From: Tolypothrix sp. PCC 7910
Lineage (GTDB): Bacteria; Cyanobacteriota; Cyanobacteriia; Cyanobacteriales; Nostocaceae
Length of the DNA stretch: 64,000 nucleotides
NCBI RefSeq assembly: GCF_011769525.1
Contig: NZ_CP050440.1
Span: 6,945,501-7,009,500, forward strand
Direction of reading: 5' to 3'
Part shown: piece by piece, positions 5,837 to 15,892 of the stretch
Numbering within the stretch: position 1 is the stretch's first letter
Layout: the number at the start of each line of letters is the position of its first letter
Translations under genes and position numbers: made by a program
Notes under the pieces: model-generated
The model's database searches: none
The model's input: only the letters and a program-made list of their open reading frames with translations
What the model was told of the DNA's origin: nothing

Positions 5837-8755
5837 TTAGATGTTACACTTTACAAGTCGCAACGACGCGCGCGAGACCCCCCACTCCCCATACATCCAT
5901 AAAACCTTGTTATAACTCAAAATACCTAACGCTTTACGTGGTAGTCCTCCCCTACCGTACAGAGAGTCTTCTTTTATACGCTTTATTAGCAAGTCATCGC
6001 TCACGAAACCACTTCTGGAGCGACTTGTAGTGCCCTCTAGTTTGTCATCATACCATCCAACTGCCCTGGCAAATTGTAAATAATTATCATAATCTTTGTC
6101 AGTCCAGTCTCCTGGTTTTATACCTAGTCTATTCCCAGTCTTAATCCATATTTCCTTCTGCACACTAAAGCCAAAACGTTTGTCTGCATTGACCCAAAGC
6201 TTATCTATGTTTTGCAGGTCTAGACAAGAGAAACTATTAATCTGCTCATAATCTAAATATCCTACTTTTTCCCTTTTTGCAAGATTGAGCATGAGTTGGT
6301 ATGTTTTAATATCAGCAGTTTGCCAATTTTTTATTTGAGGATTTAAATAGTATTCAAGTTGAGCATATAAATGTTTTGTCAATTGTGTTTCAACTTCTTT
6401 ATCTTGAGGGTTTAACTCCCTTAAACTCCGGTAAACTGATTCAATATTCTCGCCTGTGAGCAACTGATTGTCTTTGGTAAAATCAGTGTCATTAGGATGA
6501 TTTTTTAAGATGTTAAAAGCTTTACTATAAGATTCTATAGCTTCCTGAGTTTTTTTATTCTGGGCTAGTAAATTACCTTGAGTTTTCTGGACTAATACTT
6601 GAACTTGTAAGCCTTGACGTGAATATAAAAACTTCTTGTCTGTCTTAGATAAATTTGACTGGCTTCCTTGAATATCATTGTTAGCATTATTCCCGTCTTT
6701 GAGTTGTTGGTAGACTTGTGATTTAACAGCTAGTAATAGTGATTGTTTGAGTTCATGGTTATCAATATTAAATGATAGTGCTGCCAGCCTTAAAGCTTCA
6801 TCTGAATCTGATGAACTTTGGTTACGCAATTGTCCAGCTAGAGCTACAAGTTGGCGAACGTTTGCAATTTCTGCTTTTGTTTCTTCATTTTTTGTGCTTG
6901 TTTGTTGAAGTTCGTTTTCTTTAACTGTAAGCTTTGCTAAAATTTCTTTTTCTCTACTCTCAGTCTCTTTAACATTTTTCTTAGCGTCTTCTACCTCTTT
7001 TCTTGCTTGTTGTTCTTGCTTTATTGCTCGTGCAGCATTATTATTGGCTTCTTGTTCTTTTGTTTGTGCTTCTCTAATTTTTATCTGAGCTTGTTTTAAA
7101 CTTTTATTCGCATTACCAACCTGAGCATCAGCCGTTTGAACTCGTTTATTAGCTGCGTCAACCTGAGAGTTAGCAGTCTTAACTCGCTCATTAGCTGCAT
7201 TAGCCTGAGAATTAGCCGTTTGAACTCGTTTATTAGCTGCATCAACCTGAAAGTTAGCAGCCTTAACTTGTTCATTAGCATTATCAACCTTTTGTTTAGC
7301 TAATCCACCTACAGTTGCCGCTCCCACAACTGCAACAACCAAAACAACAACCCCAATGCTAATTCGCCGTTGAGCTTTCTTATTAGCGTCACTGAGCAAT
7401 TGATTTCTCTCTTCGGCTGCTTCCCTGTCTTTTATTTCTCTTTGTAGCTGTGCTTCTTTGCCTGCTGCTGCATTTTTCTCTTGAATTTCCTTCCCTTCAC
7501 TGGCAGCTAAAAACTGCTGATCTTGATAGGTCAAATTCTGATTTAAACTCCATTGTTTTGCATCCTGCAAAGCCTGACCACGCAACAGCCGTGATTCATC
7601 CTTGCCTCCAGAAGCAACCCAAGCCCGAAAGTTTTCTGCATAAGGACGTAATTTGCCTAATTCAGTATCAATCCACTGCTCGTTAAAAACTTGTTCGTAG
7701 ATGGGATTGTAAACGGTTAAGTGGCCATCTCGTTTGACTACTAACCCGGATAGTTGCAAGTCCCTTTCTTCGGTAGTATTCTGGAACTTAAGTTTTCCAG
7801 ATTGATGAATTTGCCGATACAACTCCAGCAAGTATGCAGCCTTTTGTTCGTTACTCAACAGGCGATTTCTAATGGTCTTCAAATGCTCCTGTTCGTCCTG
7901 AGATTCCCAGTTGTCAATCAAGCAATTATGCGCCAACTTGCCAATAGACTCAGCTTCCTTTCCTGCCGAGATGAACTCTGTGTTATCTACAACCAACTGA
8001 CATAACCTTTGAGAGAGAAAAGGCTGCCCTCCTGTCCACTTGAGGATTTCTGCTAAGACTGCCTGGGGATTGTCGGCTTTTGTTTCCAACCCCTTTAGCA
8101 AAGGTTGCGCTTCCTCAAACCCAAAGCCTTTAAGGTCGATCGCCTGACCGATATTAAATGGAGTTCGTTTCTTGTCGCTAATCAACTCAGCAGGAGCCGC
8201 CACGCCTAACAGCGCAAACGTCAGCCGTTTGTAATCTGGATTGTCGGCTCGTTTATTGTAACAAGCACGAATCAAAGCAAAAAAGTCGTCGGTAAAAGGC
8301 AGGTTAAGAGTACTGTCGATTTCATCAATAAAAATAACAATACGCTCATTCATTCCCGGCAGCAGCACCGTTTCGATAAACTCTTCTAAGCGTTCCACTG
8401 GCGAGAGAAAATCCCTTTCCTTGAGCCAACTACGGGTATTACCGAGTAAACCAAAATCACGGCTGAGTTGATTAATGATACCGTTGTACCAGCGTTCTGC
8501 CTGCTCAACTTGACTGTCTTTCGCGGAAAAATCCAAGACGATTCCTGCCCAGCCTTCTGACTTGAGCCGAGCCAAAGTACGCACCATCAAGCTAGATTTT
8601 CCCATTTGGCGGGAGTTGAGAACATAACAGAATTCTTGCGCTTGCAGAGCTTCATAGAACTGCCGATCTGCTACCCTTGTGACGTAAGAGGGAACGTCTT
8701 GACCCAAGGCTCCTCCCACTTGATAGCGATAGCTGCCGTTGGCTGAGCCCTTCAT
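5837..8755 (-). CDS. Conflict-type NTPase with TM, coiled coil and C-terminal GUN4 domain
   Basis: Residues 1-330 are an AAA_35-type NTPase with a Walker A variant NSRQMGKSSL (~48) and Walker B IVIFIDEID (~140). A transmembrane helix (ISIGVVVLVVAVVGAATVGG) lies near 462-484. A long coiled coil follows, built from tandem seven-residue units such as VDAANKRVQTANSQ. Around residues 800-920 the sequence LDLQNIDKLWVNADKRFGFS matches the GUN4 core (DL..ID.LW....RFGFSVQ), a tetrapyrrole-binding domain. The last ~30 residues after GRGGLPRKAL look like read-through into unrelated DNA. The ATG overlaps the stop of the upstream CHAT-TIR gene (ATGA), so the two are co-translated. Confidence 0.85.
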   Translation of the reverse strand: MKGSANGSYRYQVGGALGQDVPSYVTRVADRQFYEALQAQEFCYVLNSRQMGKSSLMVRTLARLKSEGWAGIVLDFSAKDSQVEQAERWYNGIINQLSRDFGLLGNTRSWLKERDFLSPVERLEEFIETVLLPGMNERIVIFIDEIDSTLNLPFTDDFFALIRACYNKRADNPDYKRLTFALLGVAAPAELISDKKRTPFNIGQAIDLKGFGFEEAQPLLKGLETKADNPQAVLAEILKWTGGQPFLSQRLCQLVVDNTEFISAGKEAESIGKLAHNCLIDNWESQDEQEHLKTIRNRLLSNEQKAAYLLELYRQIHQSGKLKFQNTTEERDLQLSGLVVKRDGHLTVYNPIYEQVFNEQWIDTELGKLRPYAENFRAWVASGGKDESRLLRGQALQDAKQWSLNQNLTYQDQQFLAASEGKEIQEKNAAAGKEAQLQREIKDREAAEERNQLLSDANKKAQRRISIGVVVLVVAVVGAATVGGLAKQKVDNANEQVKAANFQVDAANKRVQTANSQANAANERVKTANSQVDAANKRVQTADAQVGNANKSLKQAQIKIREAQTKEQEANNNAARAIKQEQQARKEVEDAKKNVKETESREKEILAKLTVKENELQQTSTKNEETKAEIANVRQLVALAGQLRNQSSSDSDEALRLAALSFNIDNHELKQSLLLAVKSQVYQQLKDGNNANNDIQGSQSNLSKTDKKFLYSRQGLQVQVLVQKTQGNLLAQNKKTQEAIESYSKAFNILKNHPNDTDFTKDNQLLTGENIESVYRSLRELNPQDKEVETQLTKHLYAQLEYYLNPQIKNWQTADIKTYQLMLNLAKREKVGYLDYEQINSFSCLDLQNIDKLWVNADKRFGFSVQKEIWIKTGNRLGIKPGDWTDKDYDNYLQFARAVGWYDDKLEGTTSRSRSGFVSDDLLIKRIKEDSLYGRGGLPRKALGILSYNKVLWMYGEWGVSRASLRLVKCNI

Positions 8756-10932
8756 TCCCTGATCCTCAAGCGCGATTGGAAATAAGGACGGTACAGGTAC
8801 TCATGCCGAAGAACTACTTCATTCCCCTGCAAGCTGACTAAACCCATCCCATTTAATTTAAAAGCCGCCATTGAGGGCAAACACACGGGTTTATTTGTTC
8901 CCACCACTTGTTGAAAGGCTGCTGCTAACTCTGGGTTTTGCTGTAAATTCCACAAATGCCGCCGCAGGTGTTCGCCATAAATCCCCGCATCAGTCGCAGC
9001 TGTGGCTAGAAGTTGGGTTAACGTCAAATCCCTTTGAGCAACGTAATAAAGGGCGAGGCGCACCAAGTAAGGGTGTCCTCCCACCATCTCCATCAGTTGT
9101 CTGGTTTCCTCCGTTCGCCAACTCAGTCCGTGCCGCGCTACTAAATCTAACACTTGCTCCTGGTTAAACTCTGGTAACTCTACTGCCAGCCCCACATTAA
9201 AGGGAGATGAATTAGTGTCCATCACCACATAGGATTCTGTGGAATGAGCGATCGCCATCCGCAATTTCGCCCAAGTTTCATTTACTTTCGCCTTTTCATT
9301 CCAGGAGCGTAACAGAGTTAAAAATTCTTTGGCTACTGCATTATAGCGAAAGAGCCGATCTAGTTCGTCTAATCCCAAAAATAAGGGAACTGTCAAATCT
9401 GTCAATATGCACTGCTCAAAATAATCATTGCAGTTTTCCTTGGGGCCGAATAATTCCTCATCCCAAAATTCGGACACTTTTCGGGGGGATATTCCCAGCT
9501 TGCGACTGATTAACGCACAAAACCGTTTCAAGAAAACCGTTAAATCTTCAAAAATTGTCTCATCAGTTTCTAAGAAGTCTAAGGTAGCCGTGCGATAGCC
9601 TAGCTCTGTCGCATGGTGGCAAATCCGGGCTAAAAGGGAAGTTTTTCCCATCTGTCGAGGGGCTTTAATCCGAATCAGTCCGGCGTTTTTTTCCATCTGC
9701 TCATAGCAGCGCGATTCCCAAGGCTCTCGCTGGACGTAAAACCGAGAAGCTAGTTGTATCGTCCCGCCTGGGAGTTCCAGTTCTGCTACGGGCAACGGTG
9801 GGCGTTCTCGGTTTCCAACCATTGGCGTAGGAGTAATTTCTTCGGCAACAGGTTCAGGTTTTGACCCAGTTGATAGAAGTGAGAGGATTTCCGATAAAAT
9901 AACAGGTGTATCTGCCTCAGATTGCCATTGCCGTTGTTGAATGGTTTGCAATAAACTTCGCAGTTCGTAATTTAGCGGGTCATCGAAAGGTAAATTTATC
10001 CTCACTGGCAAGATGATCGGCTTGCCTAGTTTATCCTGCAACTTCCTTGCCGTCCTGACTTCTCCTGCCACCATATCACTGCTTGCTGATTGCTCCGACA
10101 GCAGCAGCAGGAAATAATCACAGCGTTTCAATTCCTCGTCAATGCGTTCTACCCAATTTTGCCCCCAGCTAATGCTGGCGGCAGCCATAAAGGCTTCGTG
10201 TCCGGCAGCTACCAGTTGGTTGTAAAATTCTTGTGCTAGTCCGGCATCTGGCTGTTGAGAGCGATAGCTGATGAAAACTCGCTGACTAGTTATTGCCTTT
10301 GTTGAGACGGGGGACGAAGCACTTTGAGGTAGTTGAGACTTAGCAGAAATCGACTCAATCTGAGCAGTTTTTAAGAGAGTAGGAATATCCTGTTCTGATA
10401 TTCCTGCCATTCTAATCGCATTACAGCCGAGATTGTAGGCAAATTCATAGGATTTTTTCGCCCCTAACGCATCATAAAACCCCACTGCAAACTCAATTGC
10501 TGCCCGATCTCCAATTGCTTTCTTCATCCCAATAACGCAAGGAATATGTTGCGCGATCGCTTCTGCTTGCACTTTTGAGTAACACGCATTGAGAACTACA
10601 CATTCCACTTGCGCTGAAAACAGTTGAAACAATCCGGCTAACGCTTCTGCATCTACTAATTTCGCTGCTCCCGTTTCATCTTCAAAAACCAAACCTTCTT
10701 TTCCCGCCCCATGTCCTGAAAAATGAATGATTTGCGGTTCGTGTTCCAATATCGCCCTGCGGATATCCCGGTAGCGTACTGCGTGGGCTGTGGCGATGGA
10801 ATACCGTTCTCGGTTCTTTGACCTTTTCAAACCCTCCTCAATTTCCCGCATTTCTTCACCCAGACGCAGACTGCTAGTGCCGATGGGGTTGGCAGCTAAC
10901 AGTAGAATTTTCTTTGTTGCTTCAGTATTCAT
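8752..10932 (-). CDS. CHAT-TIR-NTPase conflict protein
   Basis: The 726-residue protein combines three modules. Residues ~1-200 form a CHAT (caspase-like) protease with the catalytic dyad His in HFSGHG and Cys in VLNACYS. Residues ~220-360 form a TIR-type domain starting RVFISYRSQQ with the conserved acidic site in SSDMVAGEVRTA. Residues ~390-720 form an AAA_35-type NTPase with APRQMGKTSLL and LFLGLDELDRLF. The start is ATG 10932; the TTG just upstream is less likely. It is followed by the GUN4-NTPase gene with a 4-bp overlap. Such architectures are known from nucleotide-dependent cell-suicide systems of multicellular bacteria. The trigger and target are unknown. Confidence 0.88.
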   Translation of the reverse strand: MNTEATKKILLLAANPIGTSSLRLGEEMREIEEGLKRSKNRERYSIATAHAVRYRDIRRAILEHEPQIIHFSGHGAGKEGLVFEDETGAAKLVDAEALAGLFQLFSAQVECVVLNACYSKVQAEAIAQHIPCVIGMKKAIGDRAAIEFAVGFYDALGAKKSYEFAYNLGCNAIRMAGISEQDIPTLLKTAQIESISAKSQLPQSASSPVSTKAITSQRVFISYRSQQPDAGLAQEFYNQLVAAGHEAFMAAASISWGQNWVERIDEELKRCDYFLLLLSEQSASSDMVAGEVRTARKLQDKLGKPIILPVRINLPFDDPLNYELRSLLQTIQQRQWQSEADTPVILSEILSLLSTGSKPEPVAEEITPTPMVGNRERPPLPVAELELPGGTIQLASRFYVQREPWESRCYEQMEKNAGLIRIKAPRQMGKTSLLARICHHATELGYRTATLDFLETDETIFEDLTVFLKRFCALISRKLGISPRKVSEFWDEELFGPKENCNDYFEQCILTDLTVPLFLGLDELDRLFRYNAVAKEFLTLLRSWNEKAKVNETWAKLRMAIAHSTESYVVMDTNSSPFNVGLAVELPEFNQEQVLDLVARHGLSWRTEETRQLMEMVGGHPYLVRLALYYVAQRDLTLTQLLATAATDAGIYGEHLRRHLWNLQQNPELAAAFQQVVGTNKPVCLPSMAAFKLNGMGLVSLQGNEVVLRHEYLYRPYFQSRLRIRE

Positions 10933-11317
10933 CAAATTAGTCTGGGATTACTCAAAGCACGGGTTTATATAGGAGATACATTGTGAGTATCCGCTTTTAC
11001 GGAGTTTAGCGCAATATTTATATTGTGAAAGATAAACAAACGGAAGTTATTTCATGTCCGGCAAATCAGTTATAGTTATGATGTCTTATTACTCCCAGTT
11101 CGCCCATTTGAAGTAAAAAATACCATTGATGAATTAAAAATACATCTTTTGGGACGATGAGGTTTTAGACTGGATAAGGGTTTCAGGTCAAAATCTGTGT
11201 AATTAATTTGCTCTTAGTACTGATAGTTTGAGAGCGATCGCGCAAAATATCAAATCCCAGGAATAGGACGCAGGATTTTGTGAGACACCAAACTGTTAAA
11301 CTGCGATCGCACTCTAA
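10933..11317. other. Intergenic region upstream of the CHAT-TIR gene
   Basis: This gap between the helicase stop and the CHAT-TIR start contains two GCGATCGC-type sites. A short plus-strand stretch near 11095-11160 reads like coding remnant (PVRPFEVKNTIDELK) before a stop. I see no complete gene, and no clear promoter elements could be assigned. Confidence 0.5.
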
Positions 11318-14300
11318 CTACACTCGCAAACTCCCCAAGATTTCTAACTTTGCGCGCCAATCCTCATCATGCCGTAGTGTTAGGACAGTGTAACCTGTTT
11401 CGTACCTGAGATTATCTCGCTCAATTTGGTCTTGTCTGCGTTTATCAGCACTATCATGAACTGAACCGTCACAGAAAAGTGCGATCGCTTCCTGCTCATA
11501 AATAAAATCTGGCTTACAGTTGGCTTCTGGAATCAACTTTTGGGCAGCATCAAGTAATTTATACCCGCGTTGATAAATCTCCTGTAACACAACGCGCTCA
11601 AAATCAGAATTGGGGTCTGTTTGTTGCAGCAGTTTTTGATATTGCTCATCACGAGAAAGTCCTTTGGCTTGAGCAATAACGCTGCTTTCAAGTAGTAAGT
11701 CAAGCCAGGGTTTGATGAGGTGGCGATTGATCAGCGCATGGTCGAATTGGTTGCGGTAGGAGAGCAAGCATTCATAGCAAGCTTGAATGCAACTGTCTTT
11801 TAGTTGCGTGAAATGGCAGATATCTAAAGCCGCATCAGCAATTTTTTGAAATGCTTCTGGTTTTTCTAATAATTGAGATAATACCCCTGCACCACCTTCA
11901 GCAGCTTCCCAGAAAAGCAGATATTTACCTTCACCTAGCCGTTCTGAATCGAGTTCATCAGCTTCTAATTTGTAGACGGCTTGAATTGCCGTTTCTAAAA
12001 CATATTGCAGGGTAGTAATAAAAGCTTCTCTGTTGTCAGCAGGAAAATTTAACGGTTCAACAACTAAGATATTACAAGTATCATCGACCATTAAATTAAC
12101 TTCAGTGTGTAGGCTATCAGGGGTTTGTTGAGTTTGTGGGTTTTTATTGTCACCCCATACACCCGTTGTTGGATTAAGCTTAAATCCTCGTTCTTCTCTA
12201 TTCTTCTTGAGTCCGCAATTAATTCGCCAGATGGTAGCTGTGGCTCCATAGGTTAACTTGAACAGTGGCGTAGCATCAGCAGCTTGGACGATCGCGGATT
12301 CCTTTTTTTGATTGGCGTAGCGGAAATGGGTGGTGATGTTGTAGCCGTACTTGAGCCTTTCTTCTTCGTCACAGGTGATGCGTTCTCGACGGCGAGCGAT
12401 CGCAGTTTCCATTGGTAGCACACGAGTCAATTTAGCTACATTGCCATGAACATCAGGTTTAATTTCTACGCCGCAGTTTTCGCAGGTATCACGAAAATCA
12501 CCGTCATGATAATAACCACAATTAGCGCAGACGCTCACCCGCTTATAATCGCCTTCAATACCGCCGACAGGGACTTTAGTTTTCGCTACCATGAATTTAC
12601 TACCTTCATAGTAAAGAATATTACTAGGAGCAAATTCTCGTAATGCCATTGAGCGAGGGCGGGAGATGAATTCACCACCTTCACCAGCAGGGATAAATGC
12701 CCGGACTGGCAGACGGGGGAAGTTGAATCCTGGTAAAAATCCCTCGGCGGCAAAGTAGCGATAGGGATAAAATTCAAACTGGGAATTACTTTTGCCTTGG
12801 GTGTGTCCTACAAGTAAGTCAATTTGTCGTTGTGCTTCTCTTGCTTGGGCTTCGGCGTTGCTGCGTTCTTCCTGGGTGACATCACCTCTAGCAGAACGGT
12901 CGATGGTGCGGCGGGCAGATTCTAATTGCTTTACTGATTCTGTGTACAACTCTCGCCAACGCTTACAGGCGCGGTCAAAAGCATTCAAGGCGTTGTCAAT
13001 AGTTAACTGTAACCAATTAACAGAATACCAGGAAGCTTTTTGCAAATCTTCTTGGCAGAAAAAGTCTGAAAAAATCGACTGGGTAGCTTGCAGACATTGG
13101 GCTAATTTAGCAGGGCTGAGGGTAAGTTGTTGGCGAATGCTGTCTTTGAGGGGATAGCCTTCTAGTTCCAAATCTAAGAGTTTATTCATGGAGTCTTCTA
13201 AGTAAACTCCAGTGTGCGCTAGCCAAATTGAATACACATGAGATTTAATTAAATCCTGGTTGGCTAGTTCTAGTTTTGGCGGTGCAACTACCCCAGCTAC
13301 CATTTGATTTTGGCGTTTGAAAAAGTATTGGTCGTGACCGCTACCAATGGAAGCATAAGTAATTACTAAGGCTTCCTGTCCACTTCTCCCAGCGCGACCG
13401 CTACGTTGGGCATAATTGGCGGGACTAGGGGGAACGTTTCGTAGATGGACAACGCTGAGGTCGGAAATATCGATGCCTAATTCCATTGTCGGGGAACAGA
13501 ACAAGGCGGCTAATTGTCCTTGGCGGAATTTTTCTTCTCGTTCTTGACGGTCTTTATTGCTTACTTGTCCTGTATGTTCTCGCCCTTCCATTGTTTGAAT
13601 TTGTAGGGCGTTGGTTTGGTAGAATTCTTGGAAGAATTGGTTAACAGATATACTCGCTTGATCGTTACCTTGCAAGCGACGCGATGTTAAGGGGTCGGCG
13701 GGAATTTCCTTGAGGTTGGTTGCTTTCCACAGTAGAGAACTAATTTGTAGCTGTACTTCAGATTTTTGTTGCAGTAGATAGCCAGCGTCGCATAAAGCAC
13801 TAACTAAAGTGGTGATTAAGCTGTTAAATTCCGTATCTGTTAAAGGTTGGCTGCGGAGTGACCAAGTGTTGGGCGATCGCAAAAATCGTCCGATTTTACT
13901 TCTAGTGGTAAGCTTGACTTTGGCTCTCTCGCTACCACTGCTAATAGTTGCCCAAGTTGCTAAATGCAGATATTCGTTTTCGTCAAATACCCAAGGTTCT
14001 TTAATTGTTTGAATAACTTCGCTTTTAAGTGAGTCTTTTTGGTCTGGTTGCAACAGTTTGGCATCAATGGCTAATTCTCGCCGCAGATGGTTGAGTAATG
14101 CTTGCGTAATTAGGAAACGTTGTTGGGGAGTGGCTTGCAGTAGAAGAGGATGGCGGTGTTTTTGCCAAAGGTTATTGTCAGCACAGTCTTCTTGCAATCC
14201 GTCATACTCAATTACCAATAGTCCGCACTGTTCGAGATTGGGTTGGACGATGCGCCATCCCCGACGCAAGTCTTCGTAAAGGCGGTATTCAATCAGTTTG

Positions 14301-15337
14301 CGAAAGGCTTCTTCATTGCGTCGCTTACCACCGCTAAATTCTGCTGGTTGCTTGGCATAGTCGTTTTGAGTAATTCCCATGTACTGGATGACTACACTGG
14401 CTAATTCGCTGTGGGTGAGTTGTTGTTTAGCTTGAATTGCGCCTAAAAGTGCAGCCCGTAAAAAACTGGTTTGCACAAAATCATTGAAATGTCCGGCTTG
14501 TAAAGATGCATCTTGACGGTTATCCGTAAAGCTGAGAATTTTGGCAGCTTTGGCTTTTTCTCTAGTGAAGACTTGCTTGAGGCGGCTGGTGGTAGAAAGA
14601 CAAAGCAGGGTGGTGGCGGTACTGCGTCCTTCACTGCTGAGGCGAGAGAGTTTGGTAAATTCGTTACGCTTTTTGTCATGGAGTACGCCGCAGTTGAGAC
14701 AGGTAAGAAAGGGTTTGGGAATAAACCAACAAGTGGTTCCTTGTAACAGGGAGGATGTAACTTTACCATTGGCTAGGACTTGGAGTTTGCGAGGAATAAA
14801 CGGCGCAAAGTCTTTTTTGGCAACCCGTCCTTTCTTTTTGGTTTCAGTGAACCAAGAGTCAGGAAGTCTATCTTCATCGTCTGTATCCCATAGTCCTGGT
14901 TCATCTAGGGTGAGATAACCTGCGGTGATATCTACATCGTCAGGACTGATATCCAATGCTGTGGGCAACTGGGGTAGGATGATTTGTTTATCGGCATCGT
15001 AACGCACGACATAGTAATCCTGTCCGCATTCTCGGCAGAAAACTAGGGGATAAAGCAGACGGTTGTCGGTGGTTGTATATTGTCCTTCGAGGGTGAAATG
15101 GCGTTTGTCTCGATTTTCAATGGTGGCGTAAACACTTCCCCCTTGGGAAATGAACTGATGCAGGCGAAATGCCAGTCCTTTGGTTTTGCTTCCCCAAAGG
15201 AACATCTGTTTAAGAACTGTTAAACAAGTTTCCTCTAAAAGCTGGGTTTGTTCGGCAAGTTTGGTTGCACCTGTTTCTAAACTAATGGGTTGACGGCGGA
15301 CGAGATGCCCTTCTCTGGCTTCTAAACCGAAGTTCAT
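11318..15337 (-). pseudogene. DUF1998-type helicase lacking its N-terminal ATPase half
   Basis: The 1339 residues carry the second RecA lobe of an SF2 helicase (SFTDNRQDASLQAGHF, motif V region CSPTMELGIDISDLS, motif VI QRSGRAGRSG), a zinc ribbon (CANCGYY...CENCG), a DUF1998-like part (EAAEGGAGVLSQLL, CYECLLSYRNQFDHAL) and a C-terminal nuclease-like segment (CKPDFIYEQEAIALFCDGS). Walker A and DEAH motifs are missing. Family-like sequence (DPLSYWIEMNFGLE) extends upstream of the ATG to about 15361, directly abutting an Rpn remnant, so the 5' part was deleted. Intact relatives act in phage-defence loci, often next to an adenine methylase such as the one at 17697-21560. Confidence 0.8.
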
Positions 15338-15361
15338 CTCTATCCAGTAGCTGAGGGGATC

Positions 15362-15474
15362 ATTTTCAATTTTGTTTCTAGTTTTCCTTCTTCCTTACCT
15401 TCTGCTTTCGCTTCTTGATAAACTCTAGTTTCTTTCAGCAATTTTAGGTTTAACATGGTTTCTATTTCCTCCAG
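15362..15474 (-). pseudogene. C-terminal scrap of an Rpn-family gene
   Basis: The minus-strand translation contains LKETRVYQEAKAEGKEEGKL, nearly the same as LKKTRVYQEAKAEGEEEGEL in the neighbouring Rpn C-terminal fragment. About 85 bp (15388-15474 versus 15622-15706) are close direct repeats. The scrap ends in-frame just before helicase-like sequence starts, marking the deletion junction. Confidence 0.7.
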
Positions 15475-15495
15475 AGTAAATCATGTAATTTAATG

Positions 15496-15892
15496 CTAAT
15501 CTTCCAAAGCTTTTCTAATAGTTTCATCATCCAAGTCTAATAAATCTGATATTTCTTGAATACTTAGTCCCCGTTGCACCAACTTGGGCAAAATTTTTAA
15601 CTTAGCTTTTAATTCACCTTCTTCCTCACCTTCTGCTTTCGCTTCTTGATAAACTCTAGTTTTTTTCAACAAGTTTAGGTTTAGCATGGTTTCTATTTCC
15701 TCGCGGCTCAAATTAGGAAACTTATAGACTACGATTGTCTCTATAAATTCTAAAACTTTTCTTTGAATGAGAGCATCTGTTAATTCTGCCTTAGCTTTGT
15801 TAATTAAGTTTTTGGCTAATTCTCCGGCTTTATTTTCACTTTCTCCAACTAAGCGGACAATTCCCATTCCCAGAGAATCGTCTGGTACCTCA
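15496..15892 (-). pseudogene. Rpn-family protein, C-terminal part severed by an IS
   Basis: From the IS edge the frame reads EVPDDSLGMGIVRLVGESEN, continues through FIETIVVYKFPNLSREEIET and ends ISDLLDLDDETIRKALED. This is the C-terminal half of the Rpn/PD-(D/E)XK 'recombination-promoting nuclease' family common in cyanobacteria. The matching N-terminal half is at 17251-17679 on the other side of the IS, in the same orientation. An ATG at 15927 exists only because of IS sequence. Confidence 0.8.

Noticed and set aside
7096-7287. Second coding frame in the coiled-coil region
   Set aside because: It is a frame-shifted reading of the 21-bp coiled-coil repeats in the NTPase gene and has no independent support.
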